Source of the DNA: Aliikangiella sp964411875
GTDB lineage: Bacteria; Pseudomonadota; Gammaproteobacteria; Enterobacterales; Kangiellaceae
Assembly (NCBI GenBank): GCA_964411875.1
Contig: CAYPMT010000048.1
Location: 1 to 16,995 of the forward strand
Direction: 5' to 3'
Length of the DNA: 16,995 nt
Position numbers and translations under genes: made by a program. The notes under the pieces were generated by a model that saw only the letters and a program-made list of their open reading frames with translations, was not told where the DNA came from and did no database searches. This document shows, one piece after another, positions 7,640 to 15,016 of this stretch (within the stretch, counting starts at the first letter, position 1; the number at the start of each line of letters is the position of its first letter).

Positions 7640-8875
7640 TTAATGCAAATCATATGAAACCATTAGCGAAGCTTTAGCTTTAGAATGAGTAATATCATTA
7701 TCACTGCTAAAGTCAGCAAGTTTAAGGAAGAGCATGGTTTTTTTATTGATTGTTTTTATCATCACAAAATCAATTTCTGAGCCTAAGCTTATATTACCCT
7801 CATCAGTTGAAAAGTCGTGATAAACCGTTTTAAAACAAACGCTGCCAACTTTAAATTTGGCTTTGATATAAGCATCACTTACTCCTTGAATGGGAGTTTC
7901 TAGAAACACATTAGCCCAACCTTGAAAATCATGTAATGTTCCTAGTGAAGTAGTAAACCCCTGACCACCATTTGCATCTCCACCTAGAACCTCTAAACCT
8001 AAACCAATAGAATACTGTTTTTGTTTATAGGCACTTTCCAGTAAATAGTAATCTGCGCTATAAGTGTAGGGGTTATCACCAGCATTTGATTGAGAAGCGT
8101 ATTCGGCCTTGTATACAAAACCATCCAGTTTCCCCGAATAACGAATACCAAAAGTATTACTGGATAATTTAGCTACCGCCTCATCATCAATTGAAAAGTA
8201 ATAAATTAAAAATTTATTTTTATTATACTTATAGTCAAAACTTAATAGGTGTGTATCATGTTTACTATCACCAGCATCAACAGAGTCACCAAAAATAGTA
8301 TTAACATTAAAAATATAGGCATAATTGAAACCCAAATTATCACTAAGTTTAGGCGCTAAGGTAAAACTATCAAAAGTTTGCTCATTCTGTCTCCAAGCAT
8401 GACCACCTACAAAACGTTGATTGCCAATATTAATACGCTGACGTCCATAAGCTGTTTTTAGATATTCGTTTTGGTAACGTATGTAGGCCTGATTGACTTC
8501 TGTACCTGCTGGATCAAGAATTTTTGCACGATCAGTGTTTTCACCCTGGCCAGCATTGTAGTCATCCCACCCAATCACGCTGATATCATCAAACTGTATG
8601 ATTGAATCAAAGCCCGAGTACCACTGAGTATTAACCGTCGCACGAGACCTTAGAGTTGAAGCCTTTGCATTACTTAAACCATCTTCATCAACAGCTTCAA
8701 AACGATAGCGAAAATTCAGGTCTAAAGAACTCTTTATATGACCATCAAAAGCATCTGCTGTACCATAACTAGTATCATCATGCGTATTACCATCTGCATG
8801 AATAGTTAATGATAGGATTACTAAGAACAAACTAACCAAAGTGACGTTTACAAAAGGTTTCATTTTAGTCATCAT
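7640..8875 (-). CDS. outer-membrane beta-barrel protein, alginate-export/porin-like
   Basis: This is a 411-residue exported protein. A signal peptide is clear: basic start, hydrophobic stretch LVSLFLVILSLTI, likely cleavage after IHA at about residue 27. The rest alternates polar and hydrophobic residues in beta strands, with RYRFEAVDEDGL and TLRSRATV near the front and an AYGRQRINIGNQRFVGGHAWRQ segment. This pattern recalls the alginate-export (AlgE-like) and related porin families. It ends with MVSYDLH, so the last residue is His, not the aromatic residue common in barrel proteins. The start is uncertain: three ATGs lie within five codons (8875, 8872, 8863) and none has a good Shine-Dalgarno sequence. 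It sits upstream of mobA and is divergent from moaA. A channel for small anions is possible but unproven. Confidence 0.65.
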   Translation of the reverse strand: MMTKMKPFVNVTLVSLFLVILSLTIHADGNTHDDTSYGTADAFDGHIKSSLDLNFRYRFEAVDEDGLSNAKASTLRSRATVNTQWYSGFDSIIQFDDISVIGWDDYNAGQGENTDRAKILDPAGTEVNQAYIRYQNEYLKTAYGRQRINIGNQRFVGGHAWRQNEQTFDSFTLAPKLSDNLGFNYAYIFNVNTIFGDSVDAGDSKHDTHLLSFDYKYNKNKFLIYYFSIDDEAVAKLSSNTFGIRYSGKLDGFVYKAEYASQSNAGDNPYTYSADYYLLESAYKQKQYSIGLGLEVLGGDANGGQGFTTSLGTLHDFQGWANVFLETPIQGVSDAYIKAKFKVGSVCFKTVYHDFSTDEGNISLGSEIDFVMIKTINKKTMLFLKLADFSSDNDITHSKAKASLMVSYDLH

Positions 8876-8989
8876 TAATCATAAAAGTTAGGTTTAAAAA
8901 GTATAGTTGATTACTTTTATAATGCTAAAGGGTTTACTGTCTATCCGGTCATTCATTCCTTTAATTTACAATTAGCAACACTTCTAAGA

Positions 8990-9018
8990 TTGCTTGCAAA
9001 CTATAAATCCCATAAAAT
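8990..9018 (+). promoter_or_regulatory. candidate sigma70 promoter for moaA-moeA
   Basis: TTGCTT (8990-8995) and TAAAAT (9013-9018) are separated by exactly 17 bases; the second box has one mismatch to TATAAT, the first three to TTGACA. Transcription would begin at about 9025, just before the structured leader. This fits a leader-controlled moaA transcript, but the site is predicted by eye only. Confidence 0.45.
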
Positions 9019-9046
9019 GTAGTGGTTTACTAAAATATTTAGCAAT

Positions 9047-9180
9047 ACTCCGAGCTTTGTTGTACTAAGTTTAGGGCTTGATCAGTCCAAAAGCCCCAAA
9101 TAAGTCTGCTTAGCCGCAGTTAATACTGCCAGGGTTAATTCAAGAAATTGGTTAGCCTCCCCCATTTGGAAAGGAGATAA
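9047..9180 (+). promoter_or_regulatory. structured moaA leader, candidate molybdenum cofactor riboswitch (Moco RNA motif)
   Basis: About 130 bases before moaA can fold into consecutive helices. An outer stem CTAAG/CTTAG (9065-9069 with 9109-9113) encloses GGGCTT/AAGCCC (9074-9079 with 9091-9096). A perfect GCAGT-TAAT-ACTGC hairpin follows (9116-9129), then a weaker AATT hairpin (9137-9149). Finally CTCC (9157-9160) can pair with GGAG (9173-9176), which is the moaA Shine-Dalgarno sequence. The Moco RNA motif is known upstream of moaA in many gammaproteobacteria and represses it when cofactor is plentiful. Position, size and the paired ribosome site all fit. I cannot align it to the published consensus here, so the family name is a judgement. 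Confidence 0.6.
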
Positions 9181-9187
9181 AAATTTG
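9171..9187 (+). promoter_or_regulatory. strong ribosome binding site that selects the TTG start of moaA
   Basis: AAGGAG (9171-9176) lies 8 bases before the TTG at 9185-9187, ideal spacing. No ATG lies at a sensible distance in this frame, and the protein starts correctly from this codon. The same GGAG can be hidden by pairing with CTCC at 9157-9160. Confidence 0.8.
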
Positions 9188-10168
9188 AAGTCTCAATTAA
9201 TCGACCCTCAAGGTCGACGTTTCCCCTATTTACGCCTGTCAATTACTGACGTGTGTAATTTCTCTTGCCAGTATTGTTTACCCGATGGCTATCAGTGCCA
9301 ATCAAAAGAATCATTTTTATCTATTAACGAAATTCAAAACCTAATCAAGGCTTTTGTTGAGCTAGGTACTTATAAAGTGCGTTTAACTGGTGGAGAACCA
9401 TCTACTCGAAAAGATTTTGTAGATATTATTAAAAGCGTAAAAAAAATTACTGATATTAAACAAATAGCGACCACAACCAATGGCTATAAACTGAAAGAGA
9501 ATATCCAAGGCTGGGTTAATGCTGGCCTTTCTCACCTAAACATCAGTATTGATACCTTAGATCAAAAAAAGTTTAACGATTTAACCGGCCATGATCGTTT
9601 ACCTCAAATTATGCAAGGTTTAGATCTGGCGCTTCAGCTCCCCTTAAAACGAATCAAGCTTAATGCTGTTTTACTTAAAAATATTAATTCAAACCAATTT
9701 CATCAGTATGCTGAGTTACTAAAAGACAAGCCCATTAGCGTTCGATTTATTGAACTTATGCAAACTGGTGATAACTTAGACTATTTTAATCGCTTTCATA
9801 TTTCCGCTCAGATTTTAAAAAACTATTTGCTCAGCAATGGATGGGTAGAAAAGTTAAGAGAAATTTCTTCAGGTCCAGCCATAGAATATTATCACCCAGA
9901 ATATGCAGGAACCTTTGGCGTAATTGCACCTTACTCAAAAAACTTCTGTGACAATTGCAACCGCTTAAGAGTTTCGGCTAAAGGGAACTTTCATCTCTGC
10001 CTGTTCGGTGAGCAAGGTTATTCAATTAGGCACCTATTACAAACACCCTCTCAAAAAGAGGAACTTAAAAATCAACTCTGTCAGTTCTTAGAAAATAAGC
10101 CAGACAAACATTTTCTACAACAAAGCAAAACTGGCGAAACAACTAACTTATCTTTTATCGGTGGTTAG
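9185..10168 (+). CDS. moaA: GTP 3',8-cyclase MoaA
   Basis: MoaA is a radical-SAM enzyme that, with MoaC, turns GTP into cyclic pyranopterin monophosphate, the first step of molybdenum cofactor synthesis. The 327-residue product has the N-terminal radical-SAM cluster C24-x3-C28-x2-C31 (CNFSCQYC) and the LTGGEPSTR motif (68-75). It also has the second, C-terminal [4Fe-4S] site C255-x2-C258-x13-C272 typical of MoaA, and the double-glycine tail (SFIGG) that is needed for activity in the family. It starts at TTG, fixed by a strong AAGGAG. It is followed by moeA after 22 bases and is divergent from the mobA-fds block, which uses its end product. A structured leader probably controls its translation. 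Confidence 0.96.
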   Translation: MKSQLIDPQGRRFPYLRLSITDVCNFSCQYCLPDGYQCQSKESFLSINEIQNLIKAFVELGTYKVRLTGGEPSTRKDFVDIIKSVKKITDIKQIATTTNGYKLKENIQGWVNAGLSHLNISIDTLDQKKFNDLTGHDRLPQIMQGLDLALQLPLKRIKLNAVLLKNINSNQFHQYAELLKDKPISVRFIELMQTGDNLDYFNRFHISAQILKNYLLSNGWVEKLREISSGPAIEYYHPEYAGTFGVIAPYSKNFCDNCNRLRVSAKGNFHLCLFGEQGYSIRHLLQTPSQKEELKNQLCQFLENKPDKHFLQQSKTGETTNLSFIGG

Positions 10169-10190
10169 GTTCTGTTGAACTTTTATAGTT

Positions 10191-11462
10191 ATGAATAATA
10201 TTACTTACACAAAAAATTATATGATTAGCTTTCAACAAGCCATTCAACTAATTCATGAAAATACTGGCTTACACGCCTCTGAAACAATAAAAGTATCAGA
10301 AGCTATTGGACGTATTGTCAGCCAACCTATTGCTTCACCTATATGTGTTCCTAATTTTAATAACGCAGCTATGGATGGTTATGCGGTCAATGCTTGCGAT
10401 TTAAAAAAGGCAACCCAACAAAACCCCATTACACTTAAGTTAGCGGGCATCAGCGCGGCCGGAGATGCCTATAAAGAATCGACCAAGATAAACCAACCAA
10501 ACGATACACACAAAACCGCCTGGAAAATTATGACTGGCGCACCTGTTCCTCAAGGCTATGACAGTATTATTCCTATTGAAAGAACACAAATAGTCGATGA
10601 TCAAGTTGACTGCTTTTATGCAGCTCAAAAAAGTGATCATATACGCCTAGCAGGATCTGACTTTTCACTTAACGAGATGATTACTCAACCAGGCGAAAAA
10701 ATCACACCTCATCACATTATGGCTTTGGCTAGTTTGGGCATTAGCCAATTAACGGTTTATAAAAAACCAAGCATTGCTCTTATTTCAACAGGCAAAGAGC
10801 TCACTGATAATCCACAAAAACCACTAAGCCCCGGACAAATATATAACTCAAATAAACCTTATATGCTGAGCTGGCTAACGTCATTACCCGTATCGATTAA
10901 TGATTTAGGTACTAATTCTGATGATGAGTTATTATTTAAACAAAGCCTACAAAAGGAACTTGAAAAAAACACCAATATTATTATTAGCAGCGGCGCAGTT
11001 TCTATGGGTGATTTTGATTTTATTCCTAAGCTCATCAAAGAACTAGGTGGTGACATTATTTTTCATAAGGCAAAAATAAAGCCGGGTAAACCCATTCTGT
11101 TTGCTCGCTTTAACAATGGTACTTTATATTTTGGTCTGCCAGGCAACCCTATTTCAAGTGCTATCGGACTGCGCTTTTTTGTTATGGCCGCACTGAGAAA
11201 AATATTTGGCATGGCTGAAGAGCAACCTCAAAAAGTTTTATTAAGCAAAGCCTATAATAAAACCAATGAGTTCCGGCTTTTCTTAAAAGCAGAGTCTTAT
11301 CATGATGAAACTAAACAATGGGTAAATATTCTTGAGGGACAAGAGTCTTACAAAATAAAACCGCTACTCAAAACTAATAGCTGGTTAGTATTAAAGGAAG
11401 GTAAAGCTCTTGTTGATAAACTCGATATTGTGGAAAGTTATCCTTGCTTGCCAAGCTTATAA
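10191..11462 (+). CDS. moeA: molybdopterin molybdenumtransferase MoeA
   Basis: MoeA inserts molybdate into adenylated molybdopterin, giving active Mo cofactor. The 423-residue protein shows the family's marks: NNAAMDGYAV (57-66), KIMTGAPVPQGYD (112-124), the STGKEL loop, the SSGAVSMGDFDF loop that binds the substrate phosphates, KIKPGKPILFA, and GLPGNPISS. The C-terminal beta domain (after about residue 350) is present, so the length is normal. The listed ATG at 10191 is one option; an ATG ten codons later (10221) gives MISFQQAIQLI, closer to the usual MoeA start, and neither has a clear Shine-Dalgarno sequence. It follows moaA by 22 bases and is probably cotranscribed. Together with mobA it supplies the cofactor for FdsA. 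Confidence 0.95.
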   Translation: MNNITYTKNYMISFQQAIQLIHENTGLHASETIKVSEAIGRIVSQPIASPICVPNFNNAAMDGYAVNACDLKKATQQNPITLKLAGISAAGDAYKESTKINQPNDTHKTAWKIMTGAPVPQGYDSIIPIERTQIVDDQVDCFYAAQKSDHIRLAGSDFSLNEMITQPGEKITPHHIMALASLGISQLTVYKKPSIALISTGKELTDNPQKPLSPGQIYNSNKPYMLSWLTSLPVSINDLGTNSDDELLFKQSLQKELEKNTNIIISSGAVSMGDFDFIPKLIKELGGDIIFHKAKIKPGKPILFARFNNGTLYFGLPGNPISSAIGLRFFVMAALRKIFGMAEEQPQKVLLSKAYNKTNEFRLFLKAESYHDETKQWVNILEGQESYKIKPLLKTNSWLVLKEGKALVDKLDIVESYPCLPSL

Positions 11463-11505
11463 TTTGACATTAAAGAACGATTCTATTCGAATCATCATAA
11501 AAACA

Positions 11506-12282
11506 TCACTCTAAATTATTCTGCTCAATGATTCTAACAATATCATTAATATAGGCCCAACCTCTTTCCGAATAACTCTCTAAACCCTGAGCAAGTTGCT
11601 CACCCTTGGGTACCTTGTTATTGGCCCTAAGTGCCTGCCGAATTTCCCGCAATTGAGAGTAAGCTTTATGACTGTTTAAGTTTTTCATATAACTGACAAT
11701 GGAATCTTTGGGCGTATCAAAACGCCTAATTTCATGCTTTTGACTAGTGGAACGCTTTTTAGGTACGAGGCCACAGCCTTTAGTGAAACACCATTCGCCA
11801 AACAAATTATTCGCCTGCTTAGCAAAACGAGAACTTCCCCAAGCTGACTCATTAGCGGCTTGAGCCAAAACTAATGACTCAGGTATTTCATCAACTTTTA
11901 AGGTTAATTCACTTAACATTTCGGACATATTGCCTTCGGACACCGAATAGACCTTAGCCAAACGCTTAATCTTTTTAAAGGTTGCTCGGTTATGATGAGG
12001 TGACTCAGTAAAGTCCTTTTTAATACTCAATAAAAATGCTCGCTCATAACGAAGCTTCATATTCTGCTGGCGAATAAATGGCCGTAGATAATCAAAAAAT
12101 GCCTGTTTTTTATTAGCAACCGGTAAAATCTCAGAGAAATTCGGCAACTCAGCACTTAAAGGCGCTAACGGTACACGCCCAGTTTGCCGGTGAGTATTTG
12201 GCTGATTAAATAAAACGATTAACAATAAAGTGGTTACAAACAAAATGATCCAACAGCTTTTATCTATTAATTTATTCTTCAT
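11506..12282 (-). CDS. Bax-family protein with glucosaminidase domain
   Basis: This is a 258-residue protein with an N-terminal membrane anchor or uncleaved signal (hydrophobic residues 11-25 after MKNKLIDKS), then a linker, then a glucosaminidase-type domain from about 125 to 255. The domain has PESLVLAQAANESAWGSSRF with E145 as the probable catalytic glutamate, followed by NNLFGEWCF and GCGLVP, a pattern shared with the E. coli Bax protein. A conserved FDTPKDSIVSYMKNLN motif and YSERGWAYINDI close the domain. Such enzymes cleave the N-acetylglucosamine bond of peptidoglycan; activity of Bax itself is not well defined. It should face the periplasm. It converges on moeA (43 bases apart) and lies 127 bases downstream of the diguanylate cyclase on the same strand. 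Confidence 0.85.
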   Translation of the reverse strand: MKNKLIDKSCWIILFVTTLLLIVLFNQPNTHRQTGRVPLAPLSAELPNFSEILPVANKKQAFFDYLRPFIRQQNMKLRYERAFLLSIKKDFTESPHHNRATFKKIKRLAKVYSVSEGNMSEMLSELTLKVDEIPESLVLAQAANESAWGSSRFAKQANNLFGEWCFTKGCGLVPKKRSTSQKHEIRRFDTPKDSIVSYMKNLNSHKAYSQLREIRQALRANNKVPKGEQLAQGLESYSERGWAYINDIVRIIEQNNLE

Positions 12283-12409
12283 AATTTACAAGCAGAGATA
12301 TATGCTTAAAAGTGAGCCTGTTTGAGCTAGGATAGCTTTATATCAAGATAATGCAATAATTTTTTAAGTGTAGTGGCTTGCTAGTGCGAACTATGAGATG
12401 AAATGAGTT

Positions 12410-14536
12410 CTATTCGAACTGACTTTTTTGATAAGCAAAAACTCGGTTTCTACCATGCTGTTTAGCACGATAAAGCGCTTTGTCTGCGCCAGCAATCAGG
12501 TCTTCTATTGATCTTAGGTTTTTAGTTTGCACACAAGTAATGCCGGCACTTAGAGTCACCTTTGATAAAGGTGAATTGCGATGCGGCAAATCCAGCATAA
12601 ATAATCGGTGACGCATTTTGTCCGCAGCCTCATAAGCACTTTGGCATTCAATGCGTGGCAAAATAATCGCAAACTCCTCACCACCATAACGAGCCACAAA
12701 ATCACCCGCGCGTTGAAAACTTTCCTGCAACACTTTAGCCACTTGCTTTAGACATCTATCACCAGCGATATGGCCATAGTAATCGTTATAATTTTTAAAA
12801 TAATCAATGTCGCATAAAATAACGCAAAGATAACTATCGTCCCGAGACGCTCGGCGCACCTCCTCTTCCATAACATAATCAAAATAACGTCGGTTAGCTA
12901 ATTGTGTTAACTCATCAATGCAAGCCTGACGATTGAGTTTAGTATTTGATTCAACAAGCTTAGCATGGGTTAACTGGCGCAAATCTTCATATTTTTTTCG
13001 TCGATAAGCCTTGTTAATTATTTTACTCAATATTCTTAAATGCTCTTTCTCTGTTGTTTCCCATTGACGTGGCGCATGCTCAAAGTCAAAACCTAACCAA
13101 CCAAAAACACTTTTTTGATATATCAGTGGGGTGATATAACTTGAAACACTACCAACATGAGCTAAATGTTCCGATATACCTAAACATTGAGTCAACTTTG
13201 CCATTTGACTCTTTTTTTGCGGATATAAAATTTGAGCTTTTCCTTTTAAAAGCGTCACAATCTCAGGCATTTGTTTAGAAAAATAAATTCGGTGAGAGTA
13301 TTCATTTAAAGACAGCACATCCCTTTCGTGCCATTCAAATTCAAGGTTGGCGTGGTTTGATCCAGAACTAAACAAATAAAGTGAAACTCGCTGACAAGCA
13401 AGTAGTTGAGCCGCTGAAGTTAATAATTTTTTAATCAGATATTGAAACTGATTAGAAGGAAGCGTAATAAAATATTGGGAATAATCTGCAAAAAGCAGAT
13501 CCCACTTTTGCTGATAAAGATAACTTGCTCGAGAATCAACCTCTTCAGAAATATCCTCTACAATTAAAATGAATGGACTATCTGCCGATAAATTCAATTT
13601 TTTAAAGCTACATCGAACAGGAATAAATTCACCATTTGACTTAAGTAGCGTTAACTCCATCGTCTTGTTATGTCTTAAGTAGGGGCTAGTTTTTTCTTTT
13701 ATCTTATTTAAATAACCATTGAGCTCTTTTAATAATTTGTAAGGCAATAACTTTGTTAAAGTCATACCGCAAATTTCTTTGCGAGAATAATCCAGTAATT
13801 TTTGGCAAACAATATTAACCGCAACAATTTCAAGTTTCTGACTAACCACCATTGCACCAACCGGCAAATACTCCGTCCAAAGATAGTCACGTCCAACCAC
13901 ATTATTTGATGACGTTTGATTATTGCCGATAATTTTATCAATAACGGACTCAGTTTGATCTGTATTAGCGAGTTCCTGTTGATTCATTTGGCTATTGACT
14001 TTACCGTTGACTAAAGCATCCTTTCTTTCTTGAATAACTTTTTTCCTCTCCTCCAGTCCATTCATACTATTATTCAAACGATTAACAAAACTTAACAGGT
14101 CAGACTCATCTAACACTAAATCATCAGCGCCAGCTTTTAAAACCGAAACAGCTAGCCGCTCATCATTTTTAGACAGGCTAAAAACGACTGCCATATCAGA
14201 GATCGATTTTTTTATCTGACTTAATAGTTCGGTAATTTTAGTGATTTGTTGATCGGATAAATCCCTTTCATCCAAAATTAACTGTCGCTGTAAAAAACTT
14301 GTGTTGAGTAAAAGAGTTCCTTGCTGAGTGGTGGACAAATGCAAGGCGAGATCGTCCAGATTGGATACAACCTGAACTAAATAACCAGCAGCCTCCATTT
14401 CAATTTCTAAGTTTAGGGCCTTTACTTGGTCAAGCTCAGCAATCAATATAGTACGATTAACTGACTCACCAACCCCCAAATTTAAAGACGAACGGGGACG
14501 AACCGACAACTTTGCGAGCTTATTTCGTTCGCACAC
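12410..14536 (-). CDS. diguanylate cyclase with pseudo-receiver, PAS and GAF domains
   Basis: This is a 708-residue, apparently soluble signalling protein. Domains in order: a receiver-like fold (about 28-160), a low-complexity polar linker (about 162-215), PAS (about 222-335), GAF (about 355-505), a short helical connector, and GGDEF (about 535-700). The cyclase domain looks active: metal ligand D576 in LCDIDYFKNYND, the signature GGEEF (618-622), and an inhibitory I-site RAGD (609-612) at the usual distance. It should make cyclic di-GMP from GTP, with product inhibition. The receiver is degenerate: Asn78 stands where the phosphorylated Asp is expected, and the usual Lys before the last helix is missing. 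The GTG start is supported by AGGGGA six to eight bases upstream; no ATG lies near. No transmembrane segment and no EAL domain are present. The sensed signals are unknown. Confidence 0.9.
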   Translation of the reverse strand: MCERNKLAKLSVRPRSSLNLGVGESVNRTILIAELDQVKALNLEIEMEAAGYLVQVVSNLDDLALHLSTTQQGTLLLNTSFLQRQLILDERDLSDQQITKITELLSQIKKSISDMAVVFSLSKNDERLAVSVLKAGADDLVLDESDLLSFVNRLNNSMNGLEERKKVIQERKDALVNGKVNSQMNQQELANTDQTESVIDKIIGNNQTSSNNVVGRDYLWTEYLPVGAMVVSQKLEIVAVNIVCQKLLDYSRKEICGMTLTKLLPYKLLKELNGYLNKIKEKTSPYLRHNKTMELTLLKSNGEFIPVRCSFKKLNLSADSPFILIVEDISEEVDSRASYLYQQKWDLLFADYSQYFITLPSNQFQYLIKKLLTSAAQLLACQRVSLYLFSSGSNHANLEFEWHERDVLSLNEYSHRIYFSKQMPEIVTLLKGKAQILYPQKKSQMAKLTQCLGISEHLAHVGSVSSYITPLIYQKSVFGWLGFDFEHAPRQWETTEKEHLRILSKIINKAYRRKKYEDLRQLTHAKLVESNTKLNRQACIDELTQLANRRYFDYVMEEEVRRASRDDSYLCVILCDIDYFKNYNDYYGHIAGDRCLKQVAKVLQESFQRAGDFVARYGGEEFAIILPRIECQSAYEAADKMRHRLFMLDLPHRNSPLSKVTLSAGITCVQTKNLRSIEDLIAGADKALYRAKQHGRNRVFAYQKSQFE

Positions 14537-14748
14537 TAGCGATCCCCTAATTTAAATCGTTCCTAAAACAAGATCATTTGGAAAAGTTATAATTCATTAT
14601 TATTACTATTTTTGAACTACTATCGACAAATCTACGCGCAAACGTATTTTTTTGCAATAGCACATTTAATACCTAAGTGGCCAGTTAGAAAGCTTTTTTA
14701 GCAAATAACATTAATTACTGAATGCAGGCTATTGATTTATATAGAGTC

Positions 14749-14808
14749 AAAAATATTTCTTTTCGAGATTTTTGATAAAAAAAAATGTGACTTTTTTCAA
14801 CTTTTTTT
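14749..14808. other. helically phased A/T tracts, probable intrinsically curved DNA
   Basis: Runs of A or T lie at 14749-14753 (A5), 14760-14763 (T4), 14769-14773 (T5), 14777-14785 (A9), 14792-14797 (T6) and 14802-14808 (T7). Their centres are about 10, 10, 10, 13 and 11 bases apart, close to the DNA helical repeat. Such phasing is known to bend DNA and to favour binding of H-NS- or IHF-type proteins. The bend itself is inferred. Confidence 0.5.
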
Positions 14809-14954
14809 AATAAATCATCAATTTTCTGGAAAAGTCCTTTTTACTAGTAAAATCAAGGCTATCAGACGACAACAAGAATATACATTTAACTCAAATAAAG
14901 AGTAAAATACCCCTCAATTTTCAAATCATCTCATTAATTACCGAAAACCGCTTA

Positions 14955-14992
14955 ATTAGTAGTCGCTTAGAGGTCTATTACTAGTCACTAAG
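14955..14992 (+). repeat. imperfect 16-base direct repeat, 22-base period, upstream of cmoA
   Basis: ATTAGTAGTCGCTTAG (14955-14970) and ATTACTAGTCACTAAG (14977-14992) match at 13 of 16 positions and are offset by 22 bases, about two helical turns. GCTTAG of the first copy and CTAAGC at the second also form an inverted repeat. The pair ends 24 bases before the cmoA ATG and could be a two-site operator. Confidence 0.35.
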
Positions 14993-15016
14993 CTATAAAA
15001 ATCAGAGTTTTAATTC

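Larger units (their letters stand above)
14537..15016. other. AT-rich divergent intergenic region between the diguanylate cyclase and cmoA
   Basis: This 480-base stretch has no convincing open reading frame or RNA gene. It must contain the divergent promoters. It is dominated by A and T runs, with six runs between 14749 and 14808 at roughly helical spacing, and an imperfect direct repeat close to cmoA. A TATAAA at 14994-14999 is too close to the ATG, with no matching -35 box, to be called a promoter. Confidence 0.6.

Noticed and set aside
8900..8929. Minus-strand promoter TTTAGC-18-TATACT for the beta-barrel gene
   Set aside because: The -35 match is weak and the region is AT-rich enough to give such pairs by chance; not strong enough to list.
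11479..11493. Bidirectional terminator between moeA and the Bax-like gene
   Set aside because: The stem is only five AT-rich pairs and no T-run follows on either strand, so it does not meet the pattern of an intrinsic terminator.
14777..14808. Terminator hairpin formed by the A9 and T6 runs
   Set aside because: A pure A-U stem is too weak, and no gene ends nearby; the phased-tract explanation fits better.
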